A DNA stretch of 64,000 nucleotides, from the NCBI RefSeq assembly GCF_900162665.1, contig NZ_LT727813.1, positions 214,213 to 278,212 of the forward strand, written 5' to 3'. Positions 25,769-34,795 of the stretch are shown here, one piece after another (within the stretch, counting starts at the first letter, position 1; the number at the start of each line of letters is the position of its first letter). This stretch comes from Oceanobacillus sojae (GTDB lineage Bacteria > Bacillota > Bacilli > Bacillales > Amphibacillaceae). A program made the position numbers and the translations under genes. A model generated the notes under the pieces. The model did no database searches. It was not told the origin of the DNA and saw nothing but the letters and a program-made list of their open reading frames with translations.

Positions 25769-26590
25769 CTATCTTTGTTTACTAAAATCCGTTAAAGAAT
25801 CTATTACCTTCAATCCGTCTCTCTCTTCATCATGACCATGCGGCTGAATATAAACTGCATCCATGCCCAATGACAGTGCCGGAGCGATTTCATTAATAAA
25901 GTTATCCCCGACTGATACCCCCTCAGCCGGTTCAATTTCATACTGTTCAATCAGGTGCTCCATCCATTTCTTTGTGTATGCAGGTTTTTTCGCTGAGGTA
26001 ATCATATGGTCAAAGATATTTGTTAAATCAAGTTCATTTAATAAACGTGTTACATCCTCCCGATCGCTGTTCGTCAACAATACAATCTGTGTTTTTTCTT
26101 TTAATTGCAATAAATAAGTGCGTAGGCCTTCCAGCTTCTCTATTGTAAAATCATCTGATACCATGAATTCTTTTGTTGCCAAATAACTGCTGTAGTTTTC
26201 TTCCACCCCATAATGCTTTGCACTGGCAAAAGGCAGCCACCAGCCATCTCCAATAGCAACCAAATGATTGAAATCAAATTGCTGCGGCCCGGGATAGTAT
26301 TCTTGCGTCTCAGTCTCAGACAATTTTTCACCATTCCAGCGATATGCTGCGGAGACCTCAAAGGTTAAAGAATCTATAGTTAAAACCAAATCACGGGCAG
26401 CATCATACACCTTCCCAATAGAAACAAGGTGCTTTCCTGCCTTCATCGCTTCATACTCGCGCAAATAGTCGGCCTGATAGGCAGGCGCTACTTTTTCTTG
26501 CAGCAGCTTAGCATAATAATCAAAATGCTCTGTTCCTTCATATAGTGTGCCATCTAAATCGAAGATAACCAGCTTATAATCTTTTAACAT
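25769..26590 (-). CDS. HAD-superfamily hydrolase
   Basis: 273 residues with motif I D-L-D-G-T-L-Y-E-G (residues 11-19), motif II V-L-L-T-N-S, motif III Lys in S-A-K-K-P-A-Y, and motif IV V-G-D-N-F-I-N-E-I. The cap lies between motifs I and II (subfamily I). Typical members are small-molecule phosphatases. It is divergent from the phosphonate-type transporter and could act on a phosphorylated product, but the second-sphere residues do not mark it as phosphonatase. Function otherwise unknown. Confidence 0.85.
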   Translation of the reverse strand: MLKDYKLVIFDLDGTLYEGTEHFDYYAKLLQEKVAPAYQADYLREYEAMKAGKHLVSIGKVYDAARDLVLTIDSLTFEVSAAYRWNGEKLSETETQEYYPGPQQFDFNHLVAIGDGWWLPFASAKHYGVEENYSSYLATKEFMVSDDFTIEKLEGLRTYLLQLKEKTQIVLLTNSDREDVTRLLNELDLTNIFDHMITSAKKPAYTKKWMEHLIEQYEIEPAEGVSVGDNFINEIAPALSLGMDAVYIQPHGHDEERDGLKVIDSLTDFSKQR

Positions 26591-26679
26591 TATATACGTC
26601 CCCCAATCCCTTTCATCATAGCATATGTTACATATCCGGAAGAGTAAAAATAATCTTTTAAATTACAAATAATTCCGCA

Positions 26680-26700
26680 TTTTGATAAAATTCATCAAAA
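26680..26700. promoter_or_regulatory. Palindrome upstream of phnD, possible operator
   Basis: TTTTGAT-N7-ATCAAAA, a perfect 7-bp inverted repeat, about 30 bases before a TATAAT box (26730-26735). No good -35 and no PhoP-type TTAACA repeats were found, so phosphate-starvation control is not supported by what I can see. Confidence 0.35.
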
Positions 26701-26774
26701 TTCTGTAGATTTCTTCTATCCCAATCACTTATAATAAATATGAAATGAAATAAATTCACCGGGAGGGAAATAGA

Positions 26775-27665
26775 TTGTTCAAAAAAGGAATATTCTTATT
26801 TTTCACATTAATTTTGGCAGTTATGCTGGCCGCATGCGGCTCTGATTCAGGTGATGGGGATGACACGCTTATCTTAGGATTTGTTCCTTCAACCGATTCT
26901 GACAAGATTGCAGACAATATCGAGCCAATGGTAGAACGTCTGGAGGAAGAGCTTGACCGTGATGTGGAAGGCCGTGTAATGACAAATTTCAGCGGACTCG
27001 TAGAAGCTTTAGGCAATGACCAGGTTCATATTGGTTTTATTCCCGCTTTTGGTTATGTTCAGGCAACTGACCGCTACGATCAAGTAGAAGTTTTTGCAAA
27101 ATCTATCCGTGACGGAGAATCATCTTATCGTGCTCAATATACTGTCCGTGCAGATTCAGATATTGACAGTTTAGAAGATTTGGAGGGTAAAATCTGGGCA
27201 TTTGCTGACCAGGGATCTACATCCGCATATTTATTCCCGGCAGCACAGCTTATGGATGACTACGGTGTAGAAGATTTAGAGACATACTTCAGCAATCAAA
27301 TCCAGACCGGCTCGCATGATGCGGCCCTGGTTACTGTCCTGGAGGGAGATGCAGACTTTGCAACAACATTCGAGGATGCACGTACAAACATAGTAGAGGA
27401 TTATCCGGAAGCAATGGACGACCTCGTACCATTAGATTTCACTGAACCAATTCCTAATGACACAATCAGTGCAAATACAAATCTGTTAAGCGAAGAAGAA
27501 GTAGAACAGATCAAAGAAATTTTCATGGGCTTTAATGACGATGAAGAAATGATTAACGTAATGGATGAAGTGTATAACTGGACTGGCCTTGATGAAGCGA
27601 CAGATGAAGAATATGATATCGTCCGCGATGTTTATAGTAAATTCCAGGATCAGTTTGATGAGTAA
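26775..27665 (+). CDS. phnD: Phosphonate/phosphite ABC transporter binding lipoprotein
   Basis: 296 residues; lipobox L-A-A-C (Cys21), then the PhnD fold: I-L-G-F-V-P-S-T-D-S near residue 37 and G-S-T-S-A-Y-L-F-P-A in the middle, the anion-binding loop of PhnD/PtxB proteins. The start is TTG at 26775 with GGGAGGG about 8 bases upstream. It heads the phnD-C-E-E set. The ligand could be phosphonate, phosphite or hypophosphite; no C-P lyase or phosphite dehydrogenase gene is present in the window. Confidence 0.92.
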   Translation: MFKKGIFLFFTLILAVMLAACGSDSGDGDDTLILGFVPSTDSDKIADNIEPMVERLEEELDRDVEGRVMTNFSGLVEALGNDQVHIGFIPAFGYVQATDRYDQVEVFAKSIRDGESSYRAQYTVRADSDIDSLEDLEGKIWAFADQGSTSAYLFPAAQLMDDYGVEDLETYFSNQIQTGSHDAALVTVLEGDADFATTFEDARTNIVEDYPEAMDDLVPLDFTEPIPNDTISANTNLLSEEEVEQIKEIFMGFNDDEEMINVMDEVYNWTGLDEATDEEYDIVRDVYSKFQDQFDE

Positions 27666-27706
27666 ACCATACTGTAGTCAAAATGAAGATTAAGGTATTC
27701 CTGTCT

Positions 27707-27743
27707 GATTCTAAGAGGAATGAAAAATCTTCCTCTTAGAATC
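27707..27743 (+). repeat. Stable intercistronic hairpin between phnD and phnC
   Basis: A perfect 14-bp stem (27707-27720 with 27730-27743) and a 9-base loop, with no U-run after it. Likely an mRNA-stabilising or attenuating hairpin that keeps binding-protein levels above those of the ATPase and permeases. Confidence 0.7.
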
Positions 27744-27807
27744 TATAGGACACACTTTATCTCCGCAGATTCCTGCTAATCCTTAAACAAAAAAGGAGAT
27801 TTCCATT

Positions 27808-28584
27808 ATGATAGAGTTTAAAGATGTTTCCCTTGTTTATCCGAATGGAACGCAAGGTTTGAAAAATATCAATATCCAAATCAATCCCGGTGAATTTGTC
27901 GTTGTTGTCGGATTATCCGGTGCCGGGAAATCAACATTGATCCGCAGTATAAATCGGCTGGTGAAGCCTACTGGCGGAGAACTGCTGATTGATAATGAGA
28001 ATATTTTAAAATACGGCTCACGGGACCTTCGTAAACTGCGGACAAAAGTCGGTATGATCTTTCAAAATTATAATCTCGTGAAGCGCTCCTCCGTAATGAA
28101 AAATGTTATTTCCGGCCGCTTAGGTCATACAGGAACACTGAAAAGCTTGTTTAACCTTTACCCAAAAGAAGACCAGGCACTGGCTTACCGCAGTTTACAG
28201 CGGGTAAATATAGCTGATAAATTATATCAGCGTTCTGATCAATTAAGCGGTGGTCAACAGCAGAGGGTTGCCATAGCCCGTGTGCTTACCCAGCAGCCAA
28301 ATATTATTCTTGCGGATGAACCGGTTGCATCACTCGATCCGCCGACATCCCATCAGGTAATGACCTACTTGCGGAAAGTAAATAAAGAAGACAATATCAC
28401 TACCATTGTCAATCTGCATTTTATTGATATGGCAATGGAATATGCGGACCGAATTATCGGGATGAGAGCAGGTGAAGTCGTGTATGACGGGCCTGTCAGT
28501 GATGTAAATGAAGCAACATTCGAAGAGATTTACGGAAGAAAAATTCGTGATGAGGACCGGGTAGGAGGTTCTGATGATGAGTAA
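27808..28584 (+). CDS. phnC: Phosphonate-type ABC transporter ATP-binding protein
   Basis: 258 residues with Walker A G-L-S-G-A-G-K-S-T-L, signature L-S-G-G-Q-Q-Q-R-V-A-I-A-R, Walker B I-I-L-A-D-E-P-V-A-S-L-D-P and the PhnC-typical V-N-L-H-F-I-D-M-A. AAAGGAG precedes the ATG. Its end overlaps the first permease gene. Confidence 0.94.
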   Translation: MIEFKDVSLVYPNGTQGLKNINIQINPGEFVVVVGLSGAGKSTLIRSINRLVKPTGGELLIDNENILKYGSRDLRKLRTKVGMIFQNYNLVKRSSVMKNVISGRLGHTGTLKSLFNLYPKEDQALAYRSLQRVNIADKLYQRSDQLSGGQQQRVAIARVLTQQPNIILADEPVASLDPPTSHQVMTYLRKVNKEDNITTIVNLHFIDMAMEYADRIIGMRAGEVVYDGPVSDVNEATFEEIYGRKIRDEDRVGGSDDE

Positions 28585-29377
28585 AACAAATCAACCAACA
28601 TTGCAGGGCATATCATCCAATAAAACGAAATTACGGATATCTGCTATTTTCATCATCATTGTTGGTTTTTATCTTTTTACTTCGATAAAAACAGAATCTT
28701 CTCTTCTTGATTTATGGAGTGGGAAAAATGGTTTTATTAATATTGCCAAAAGCCTGTTTCCACCACATTGGAGCTATGCATCAACTGTGATGCCGCAGTT
28801 GATCGAAACCTTACATATGGCAATTATTGCAACAACAGTCGCTGCCCTGATCAGTATTCCAATCAGTTTATTATCGGCTGCTAATCTTTTTCCAAATCCA
28901 TTTATCCATCTGCCGGTGCGTTTTATTATGAACGTGTTACGTACTATCCCGGATATATTACTTGCATTGATCTTCGTGGGCATCTTTGGCGTTGGTGTCT
29001 TTCCGGGGATTATGGCGTTAATTATTTTCTCTTTAGGATTACTCGCTAAGTTATTGTACGAAACCATTGAATCCATTGATATGAATCCAATTGAGGCAAT
29101 ACGTGCTTCAGGCGGAAATACAATGCAGGTTATCGCATATGCAGTCATACCGCAAGTACTCCCTCAATTTGTTTCGTTTGGACTGTATGTATTTGAAGTA
29201 AACGTCCGCGCTTCCCTTGTGCTTGGTTTTGTAGGAGCGGGCGGTATCGGTCTTCTGTTAAACCAGCAGGTGAGCTGGGCCAACTATCCAAACGTAATGA
29301 CAATTATTATTATTATCTTTATATCCGTTGTGATTATTGATTACATCAGTAACAAAATAAGGGAGCGACTAATATGA
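28574..29377 (+). CDS. phnE: Phosphonate-type ABC transporter permease, PhnE (first)
   Basis: 267 residues, about six membrane segments and the PhnE loop E-S-I-D-M-N-P-I-E-A-I-R-A-S-G. An ATG three bases further in (28577) is equally possible; GTAGGAGG lies upstream. It overlaps phnC and the second permease, showing tight coupling. Confidence 0.93.
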   Translation: MMSKTNQPTLQGISSNKTKLRISAIFIIIVGFYLFTSIKTESSLLDLWSGKNGFINIAKSLFPPHWSYASTVMPQLIETLHMAIIATTVAALISIPISLLSAANLFPNPFIHLPVRFIMNVLRTIPDILLALIFVGIFGVGVFPGIMALIIFSLGLLAKLLYETIESIDMNPIEAIRASGGNTMQVIAYAVIPQVLPQFVSFGLYVFEVNVRASLVLGFVGAGGIGLLLNQQVSWANYPNVMTIIIIIFISVVIIDYISNKIRERLI

Positions 29378-30177
29378 CAGAATTTACGTTACCTCCTAAA
29401 CAGAAGAAAACACCTTGGCAAAAGATGAGACCTTATGTTATTGGCATCATTCTTCTCGCCATCTATATCTGGACGTTTACAAGTATTGAAATCCGCTGGA
29501 GCCGTGTTTTCAGCCAGCATACTATTGAAAGTTTAACACGTGTTATACCTCAGCTGTTTTCCCCCGACTGGTCTGCCTTCGGGAAAGTAATGGGGCTTAT
29601 GTGGGAGACCTTGCTGATGGCTTATACAGGTACTCTGATGGCAGCAATATTAGCTATTCCTTTTGGCTTCTTTGCTGCACGTAATATGGTAAAAAACAAG
29701 TTTTTAAACACAGCCTCTAAATGGGCATTGAATGCTATTCGTGCTTTTCCGGAGCTTGTTTTAGCTTTAATGTTCGTAGCAGCAGTAGGCCCGAGACCTT
29801 TTGCCGGGGTTATTGCTATCGCAATCGGCTCCATCGGGATGCTCGGTAAACTTTATAGTGAGGTTATTGAATCCATCGATATGAATGTAGTTGAAGCATT
29901 GGAGGCAAATGGGGCAAATAAGATTCAGGTATTGTTTTATGGAATTATCCCACAAATTATTCCTGAATTTTTATCCTATGCAATTTACCGGTTTGAAATT
30001 GACGTCCGCGCCTCCACCATTTTAGGTATTATCGGCGCCGGAGGTATTGGAACCCTGATTACCATAGCAACAACAAACCGGAACTGGTCTGAAGTTGGAT
30101 TAATTTTACTGGTTATTATTGTTGTCGTTACGCTGATTGATATTATTAGTGCGCAGATCAGGAAGCGGCTCGTTTAG
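29374..30177 (+). CDS. phnE: Phosphonate-type ABC transporter permease, PhnE (second)
   Basis: 267 residues, a paralogue of the preceding gene (E-S-I-D-M-N-V-V-E-A-L-E-A-N-G loop and matching C-terminal G-A-G-G-I-G-T-L-I). Its ATG overlaps the upstream stop by 4 bases. Two fused-in-tandem PhnE subunits instead of one homodimer is a common layout in Bacillaceae. Confidence 0.93.
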   Translation: MTEFTLPPKQKKTPWQKMRPYVIGIILLAIYIWTFTSIEIRWSRVFSQHTIESLTRVIPQLFSPDWSAFGKVMGLMWETLLMAYTGTLMAAILAIPFGFFAARNMVKNKFLNTASKWALNAIRAFPELVLALMFVAAVGPRPFAGVIAIAIGSIGMLGKLYSEVIESIDMNVVEALEANGANKIQVLFYGIIPQIIPEFLSYAIYRFEIDVRASTILGIIGAGGIGTLITIATTNRNWSEVGLILLVIIVVVTLIDIISAQIRKRLV

Positions 30178-30207
30178 TTTCAAAATGCTTTATAAAAAAG
30201 TAAATTT

Positions 30208-30252
30208 AGATTCCATGTAAGGTTTTGATCTGACATGGAATCTTATTTTTAT
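30208..30252 (+). terminator. Rho-independent terminator of the phn operon
   Basis: An 11-bp stem AGATTCCATGT/ACATGGAATCT (30208-30218 with 30233-30243), followed by TATTTTTATT, 30 bases after the last phn stop codon. Confidence 0.85.
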
Positions 30253-30276
30253 TAATAGAATTGCCAAAAAAGCTTC

Positions 30277-30993
30277 TCATTTTACTTTTTTAATTACTCC
30301 ATTCAGCGCAACCTTAGAACTGGCATAATGTACTAATGGGGGTTCTCCGATAGTATTTTCCGGTAAAACTAAAGATTGTTTTTCTATATTTACCTCAGCA
30401 TTTCTGATTTCCCATCGGTCATGCTGAATATCCCCGCGATATAACCTGCCATTTTTATAAGACCAGAAAATATACCGCTCCAGCAGCCAATAATCCAGAC
30501 TCTGTTTTTCAGGATAGAAAGCATGTCCCACTGGAGAATAGCTTGTCTGAAATGCAGCAGACAACTTCCCTTTGCGGGTACTGTATATTCGATATGTGTT
30601 TGCATATTTTCTCATAACCATATCTGCATGAAGAAAAGGAGCGTTTACTATCCTCCCTCCCAAAGCAGCAGATAATTTATTTGTATCCATTGTAAAGAAA
30701 AAAACGCCCATTTCTCCTTTCCTCTTTATATAAGTTCTTACATTTATTTGCAGCATTGGGTGTATATAAGGAACCCTTGGTAAATAACGAAGGCGATTTT
30801 TACTGACTTTAAAAGAGACAATACTGATCCACGCCTGCCCATTATATGTGTCCAGTTCTACTTCTTTTGGAAGGTACATTTTTATAGTTTCAGGTGATAT
30901 CGGATAATGAAGGAATAAGATGTGTTCCCATTTTTGGAGCAGCACCCAGGGAAAAGAGTTATTTAATTTTTGAGTTATTTTTTCACTCATCAT
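30277..30993 (-). CDS. DUF2071 family protein (YqjF-like)
   Basis: 238 residues, cytoplasmic. The YqjF/DUF2071 pattern is clear: an N-terminal W-E-H-I-L-F-L-H-Y-P-I-S-P-E-T-I-K-M-Y-L-P segment, then A-W-I-S-I-V-S-F and R-Y-L-P-R-V-P-Y-I-H, N-V-R-T-Y-I. Function of the family is unknown; the fold resembles acetoacetate decarboxylase-like beta-barrels, to my recollection. It stands alone between two terminators. Confidence 0.85.
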   Translation of the reverse strand: MMSEKITQKLNNSFPWVLLQKWEHILFLHYPISPETIKMYLPKEVELDTYNGQAWISIVSFKVSKNRLRYLPRVPYIHPMLQINVRTYIKRKGEMGVFFFTMDTNKLSAALGGRIVNAPFLHADMVMRKYANTYRIYSTRKGKLSAAFQTSYSPVGHAFYPEKQSLDYWLLERYIFWSYKNGRLYRGDIQHDRWEIRNAEVNIEKQSLVLPENTIGEPPLVHYASSKVALNGVIKKVK

Positions 30994-31103
30994 TTGAAGC
31001 CTTTCCTTTATCAGTATTTTTATTTAGGCTTGCTTCTTTCCTAGTATTCCACGTTCTTTGAATTTTTAAAATAAGTTCTGAAGGAATAGAGCTAGTTATC
31101 ATA

Positions 31104-31147
31104 AAAATAGTGCCCTCCCACTCAACAGCAGAAAGTCACTATTTTTC
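31104..31147. terminator. Bidirectional hairpin terminator
   Basis: AAAAATAGTG (31104-31113) pairs perfectly with CACTATTTTT (31138-31147). On the plus strand the 3' arm ends in T5, and on the minus strand likewise. It most likely ends the nanE/nagB-remnant transcript on the minus strand. Confidence 0.65.
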
Positions 31148-31204
31148 GTTTTCGATATTTTCTCACAATCTCCAGCTTTTATAATTAAAAGCTTTTTAGA
31201 AAGG

Positions 31205-31435
31205 TTATTTATCTTCAGCATTACTTAATGCCGCTTCACCTGCAATAATCCTTACATGCTCATGCTTTTTTAAAATGGATGCCGGGAAATCCTCAGACAC
31301 TTCACCATTTAACCATTTTGCCGTTGCATCTGCTTTTGCTTCACCAGAAACGAGTAAAAGAATCCCTTTACTGCTTATAATTGTCTCAATTCCCTCAAAT
31401 AGTCCTTGACATTCGTTATAAGTATCAGCCGATTT
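31205..31435 (-). pseudogene. nagB: C-terminal remnant of glucosamine-6-phosphate deaminase (nagB)
   Basis: Reading the minus strand from just inside the nanE stop gives about 76 in-frame residues ending in a normal stop: S-A-D-T-Y-N-E-C-Q, then G-I-L-L-L-V-S-G-E-A-K-A-D-A and P-A-S-I-L-K-K-H-E-H-V. This is the C-terminal third of a NagB-type isomerase. There is no start codon with a ribosome binding site, and the catalytic N-terminal two thirds are missing. The fragment begins exactly at the end of nanE in another frame, which suggests a deletion joining the two genes. Confidence 0.8.
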
Positions 31436-32112
31436 TAAAGCAAATCTTTGATTTCATTAGCAAATCGGCTTGTAATGTCTTTTGGCCTTGTAATCGCACC
31501 GCCAACAACGGTTGCATGCACTCCTAATCCAAAGGATTTCTTCAGCATATCTGGTGTTATAATATTTCCTTCAGCAATTACTGGTTTTTTCACTGCTTGC
31601 AATACTTCTTTTAGAAAGGCAAAATCTTGATCATATATTTTTTTACCTTTAGTATGCTTGGTATAGCCATGCAATGTCGTTCCAATGTAATCAAACCCCA
31701 GCTTTTCAGCTGTAATTGCTTCCTCAATAGTGGATATATCCGCCATTAGTTCAATATGCGGGGCGTGCTCTCTCACATAGTTAACTAATTCCTTCAATGA
31801 TTCTTTCGGTCTTTCACTAATCGTCGCGTCCATCGCAATCACTTCACAGCCGCTTTCCATTAATTCGTCTACTTCTTTACTCGTTGCAGTAATATAGACA
31901 TCTGATCCTTGATAGTTTCGTTTTACAATTCCAATAACAGGAAGAGAAACTTCTTTCTTTATCTCGATAATATCTTCTTTTGAATTAGCCCGTATTCCCT
32001 TTGCTCCACCTTGAGCAGCAGCCAGCGCCATCTTGCTCATGATAAAAGATGAATGAAGCGGTTCATCTTCCAGCGCTTGACACGATACGATCAAATTATT
32101 TGGTAATTTCAA
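31435..32112 (-). CDS. nanE: N-acetylmannosamine-6-phosphate 2-epimerase
   Basis: About 225 residues, a TIM barrel, with the NanE N-terminus L-I-V-S-C-Q-A-L and [17 protein letters not shown]. Typical motifs follow: [21 protein letters not shown], and V-V-G-G-A-I-T-R-P near the end. It converts ManNAc-6-P to GlcNAc-6-P. The start TTG at 32112 is preferred because AGGAG lies 9 bases before it; the TTG at 32121 directly abuts that site. The downstream nagB is decayed, so the product must be handled by enzymes elsewhere. It follows the PTS gene with a repeat element between. Confidence 0.9.
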   Translation of the reverse strand: MKLPNNLIVSCQALEDEPLHSSFIMSKMALAAAQGGAKGIRANSKEDIIEIKKEVSLPVIGIVKRNYQGSDVYITATSKEVDELMESGCEVIAMDATISERPKESLKELVNYVREHAPHIELMADISTIEEAITAEKLGFDYIGTTLHGYTKHTKGKKIYDQDFAFLKEVLQAVKKPVIAEGNIITPDMLKKSFGLGVHATVVGGAITRPKDITSRFANEIKDLL

Positions 32113-32135
32113 AACGTTCAACTCCTATTATTATG

Positions 32136-32282
32136 TGTTCAAAAAGTCCGATAAATAGGACCAAGAAGTTCAAGGCGACGAATATTTTTCAAACGGAGCG
32201 TATGCTTTATAATACGTGAGTATTGAAAAATATTCGTCAACGCAGAAATTCGCCGAGTCTTCTTTATTGGACTTTTTGAACA
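32136..32282. repeat. Short terminal-inverted-repeat element (MITE-like), longer copy
   Basis: 147 bases starting TGTTCAAAAAGTCC and ending GGACTTTTTGAACA. An inner perfect 16-bp inverted repeat lies at 32177-32192 and 32223-32238. It shares its outer parts with the 83-base copy at 22525-22607. No ORF. It is inserted between the PTS gene and nanE on the minus strand and could fold as a long hairpin in their mRNA. Confidence 0.8.
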
Positions 32283-32289
32283 TCCTCTA

Positions 32290-33840
32290 TTATTTCTCTA
32301 GTTCTTCTTCAATTTCATTCTTTATAACAGAAACCTGGGGACCGTAGATGACCTGTACTCCTTCACCCTTCACAATAACCCCTCTGCTGCCCGTTTCTTG
32401 CAGAGCTTCTTTATTTATCATTTCACCATCTTTAACCGTGACACGCAATCTTGTTGCACAATTATCGACATCAACAAGGTTCTCTCTTCCACCCAACGCT
32501 TGGATAATCGCAGTTGGCCGTTCTGCGCCAGATACCTGAGCTGTTTGAACCGTCGTATCATCTTCTGCTTTCTTGTCTTCGCGTCCAGGTGTTTTAAAAT
32601 TAAACTTCTTAATTAAGAATGTGAACGTAAAGAAATATAAGAAGAACCAAATGATACCGATTGGGATAACGTACATCCAGTTAGTTAATGCTTCTCCTTG
32701 CAATACTCCAAACAATATGAAGTCAATAAATCCTCCAGAGAATGTTTGTCCAATCGTTATTTGGAAAATATGAGCCAGCATAAATGCCAAACCATCAAAA
32801 ATCGCATGTACTACATAGAGTAATGGAGCAACAAACAAGAATGAGAATTCCAATGGCTCTGTGATTCCAGTTAAAAAAGAAGTTAATGCAGCTGACAGCA
32901 TTAATCCACCGACAACCTTCTTATTTTCTGGCTTCGCGGTACGATAAATAGCATAAGCTGCACCTAATAAACCAAACATCATCGTAATAAATCGTCCAGA
33001 CATAAAACGTGAGGTGCCTTCAAAGAATTTTGTCGTTTCCGGGTCACCTAACTGCGCAAAGAAGATGTTTTGTGTACCCTGTACTAATTGCCCGCCTATT
33101 TCTAAAGCTCCCCCAAGACCTGTTTGCCAGAAAGGAAGATAGAAAATATGATGTAGCCCGAACGGTCCTAACATACGTAAAATAAATCCATAGAAAAATG
33201 TCCCAATATACCCGGTTGCATTAACGATATCTCCAAAGCTGAAAATGACAGTTTGAATCATCGGCCATACATAATACATTATTGTTCCGAGTATAATTGC
33301 AGCAAAAGAAGTTACAATTGGTACAAATCGTGATCCGCCAAAGAATCCTAAGAATTGCGGCAACTCAATTTTATTAAACCGGTTATGCAATAAACCTGCC
33401 ATAATCCCAACGATAATCCCGCCAAAAACGCCAGATTCTAATGTTTGAATTCCTAAGGTAACACCCTGCCCAACTGCGGAAAGATTATCTGCAGCCAAAT
33501 TATCGGTAATCAGTAAAATAGCATTTATCGTTGCATTCATTACTAAGTAACCAATTAAAGCAGCTAAACCAGCTGTACCTTTATCTGACCTTGCCATTCC
33601 AATGGCTACGCCAACTGCAAATATCACTGGTAAATTCGCAAACACAATGTCCCCTGCAGAGCTCATTATCGTAAAAATCGCCTGGAGCAAGAATTGATCC
33701 AAGATTGGATACGCATTAATTGTATTTGGATTAGATAAAGCCCCCCCAATTCCTAAAAAAAGACCTGCAGCAGGAAGAATTGCAATAGGTAACATAAATG
33801 ATTTTCCAAATTGCTGCGCCTTACCGAAAAACTTTTTCAT
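32290..33840 (-). CDS. PTS transporter EIIBC, glucose/N-acetylhexosamine family
   Basis: 516 residues: EIIC (about 1-410, ten or so membrane segments, with G-L-H-H-I-F-Y-L-P-F-W and G-I-T-E-P-L-E-F-S-F) followed by a linker and EIIB (C-terminal 80 residues, phosphorylation Cys in D-N-C-A-T-R-L-R-V). There is no EIIA domain, so it must borrow one. Sugar specificity is inferred from nanE downstream: an N-acetylhexosamine such as ManNAc or a related sugar is likely. It is divergent from an RpiR regulator, which probably controls it. Confidence 0.9.
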   Translation of the reverse strand: MKKFFGKAQQFGKSFMLPIAILPAAGLFLGIGGALSNPNTINAYPILDQFLLQAIFTIMSSAGDIVFANLPVIFAVGVAIGMARSDKGTAGLAALIGYLVMNATINAILLITDNLAADNLSAVGQGVTLGIQTLESGVFGGIIVGIMAGLLHNRFNKIELPQFLGFFGGSRFVPIVTSFAAIILGTIMYYVWPMIQTVIFSFGDIVNATGYIGTFFYGFILRMLGPFGLHHIFYLPFWQTGLGGALEIGGQLVQGTQNIFFAQLGDPETTKFFEGTSRFMSGRFITMMFGLLGAAYAIYRTAKPENKKVVGGLMLSAALTSFLTGITEPLEFSFLFVAPLLYVVHAIFDGLAFMLAHIFQITIGQTFSGGFIDFILFGVLQGEALTNWMYVIPIGIIWFFLYFFTFTFLIKKFNFKTPGREDKKAEDDTTVQTAQVSGAERPTAIIQALGGRENLVDVDNCATRLRVTVKDGEMINKEALQETGSRGVIVKGEGVQVIYGPQVSVIKNEIEEELEK

Positions 33841-33875
33841 ATACTTAACCCCTAAAGAAAATTATTTTCACGATT

Positions 33876-33904
33876 ATATTAACAAACGCTTTCATCTATG
33901 TCAA
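33876..33904 (-). promoter_or_regulatory. Promoter of the PTS-nanE operon with a cre-like site
   Basis: Minus strand TTGACA (33899-33904), 17-base spacer, TAATAT (33876-33881). The spacer contains TGAAAGCGTTTGTT, which matches the first part of the CcpA cre consensus but not its last three bases. Carbon catabolite control is therefore possible, not certain. Confidence 0.6.
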
Positions 33905-33960
33905 TATATTATTTGATGGTATGATGAAATTAGTCAGCGTTTAGAAAGGAGAGAAATCCG

Positions 33961-34758
33961 TTGAATTTTGAGAATAGGATTCAAAAATACAATTCTTCAT
34001 TGACAGATATTGATAAAAAAATAACCAAATATTTACTTGCCAATAAAACTTCCATTCGTGATAAAACCATTATTGAATTATCTGAAGCGATTCAGGTATC
34101 TCCAGCTAGTATAACCAGATTTTGCAAAAAAATTGATTTCAATACGTTTCAACAAATGAAATTTTCTTTGATTGGAGCCAGTACAGAAAATAAGAAAAGT
34201 GATCACACATTTGAAACAGTTTACAACTATTACCAAACAATTATTAAATCCACGCAGCAGTTTTTTAGCGAGGAACAGACAAATAGAATTGTAAAACTCA
34301 TTTCAAGTAAAAATAAGGTGTTATTTTGCGGGATTGGCAACTCTGGATTGATTGCACATGAGTTCAACAGCAGAATATACCGAATGGGGATTTCCTCTGA
34401 ATCTGTGACGGATGCACATGATTTATTAATGAAGAGCAGTCTGCTGCAAGAAAACGACTTAATCGTTTGTTTCTCTAATTCCGGTAAAACGAAGCCAGTT
34501 ATCGACGCAGCAAAGATAGCAAAAAACAATAAAGCGACAGTGATCGTCGTAACGAATTTCGAACAAACTGTATTAACGAAGTTTGCTGACGAGGTTATTC
34601 TTATTTCAAGCTATAGATACATCGATGATCCTAATTTTATTAACTCTCAGTTACCCGGTCTCTTTTTGCTTGATCTACTAACATATAAATTGCTTAACAA
34701 CGAAGAATTAATGCATGTACGGCAAAAAACATTAGATGCCATTAATAAATATAGTTAA
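33961..34758 (+). CDS. RpiR-family transcriptional regulator
   Basis: 265 residues: an N-terminal RpiR HTH (I-T-K-Y-L-L-A-N-K, V-S-P-A-S-I-T-R-F-C-K-K-I-D-F) and a C-terminal SIS domain (C-G-I-G-N-S-G-L-I-A, F-S-N-S-G-K-T-K-P-V-I). The start is TTG with AAAGGAG 9-10 bases upstream. It is divergent from the PTS-nanE operon and likely senses the phosphosugar made by it. Confidence 0.9.
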   Translation: MNFENRIQKYNSSLTDIDKKITKYLLANKTSIRDKTIIELSEAIQVSPASITRFCKKIDFNTFQQMKFSLIGASTENKKSDHTFETVYNYYQTIIKSTQQFFSEEQTNRIVKLISSKNKVLFCGIGNSGLIAHEFNSRIYRMGISSESVTDAHDLLMKSSLLQENDLIVCFSNSGKTKPVIDAAKIAKNNKATVIVVTNFEQTVLTKFADEVILISSYRYIDDPNFINSQLPGLFLLDLLTYKLLNNEELMHVRQKTLDAINKYS

Positions 34759-34795
34759 TAAAAATTTACACGGGAAAAAGATAATTTCCTGCAAT

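Noticed and set aside
26591..26774. PhoP box (TTAACA-type repeats) upstream of phnD
   Set aside because: Only isolated TTACAA-like words without the regular 5-base spacing of repeated hexamers.
22525..32282. CRISPR-like repeats
   Set aside because: Only two dispersed copies 9.6 kb apart with terminal inverted repeats; no spaced direct-repeat array and no cas genes.
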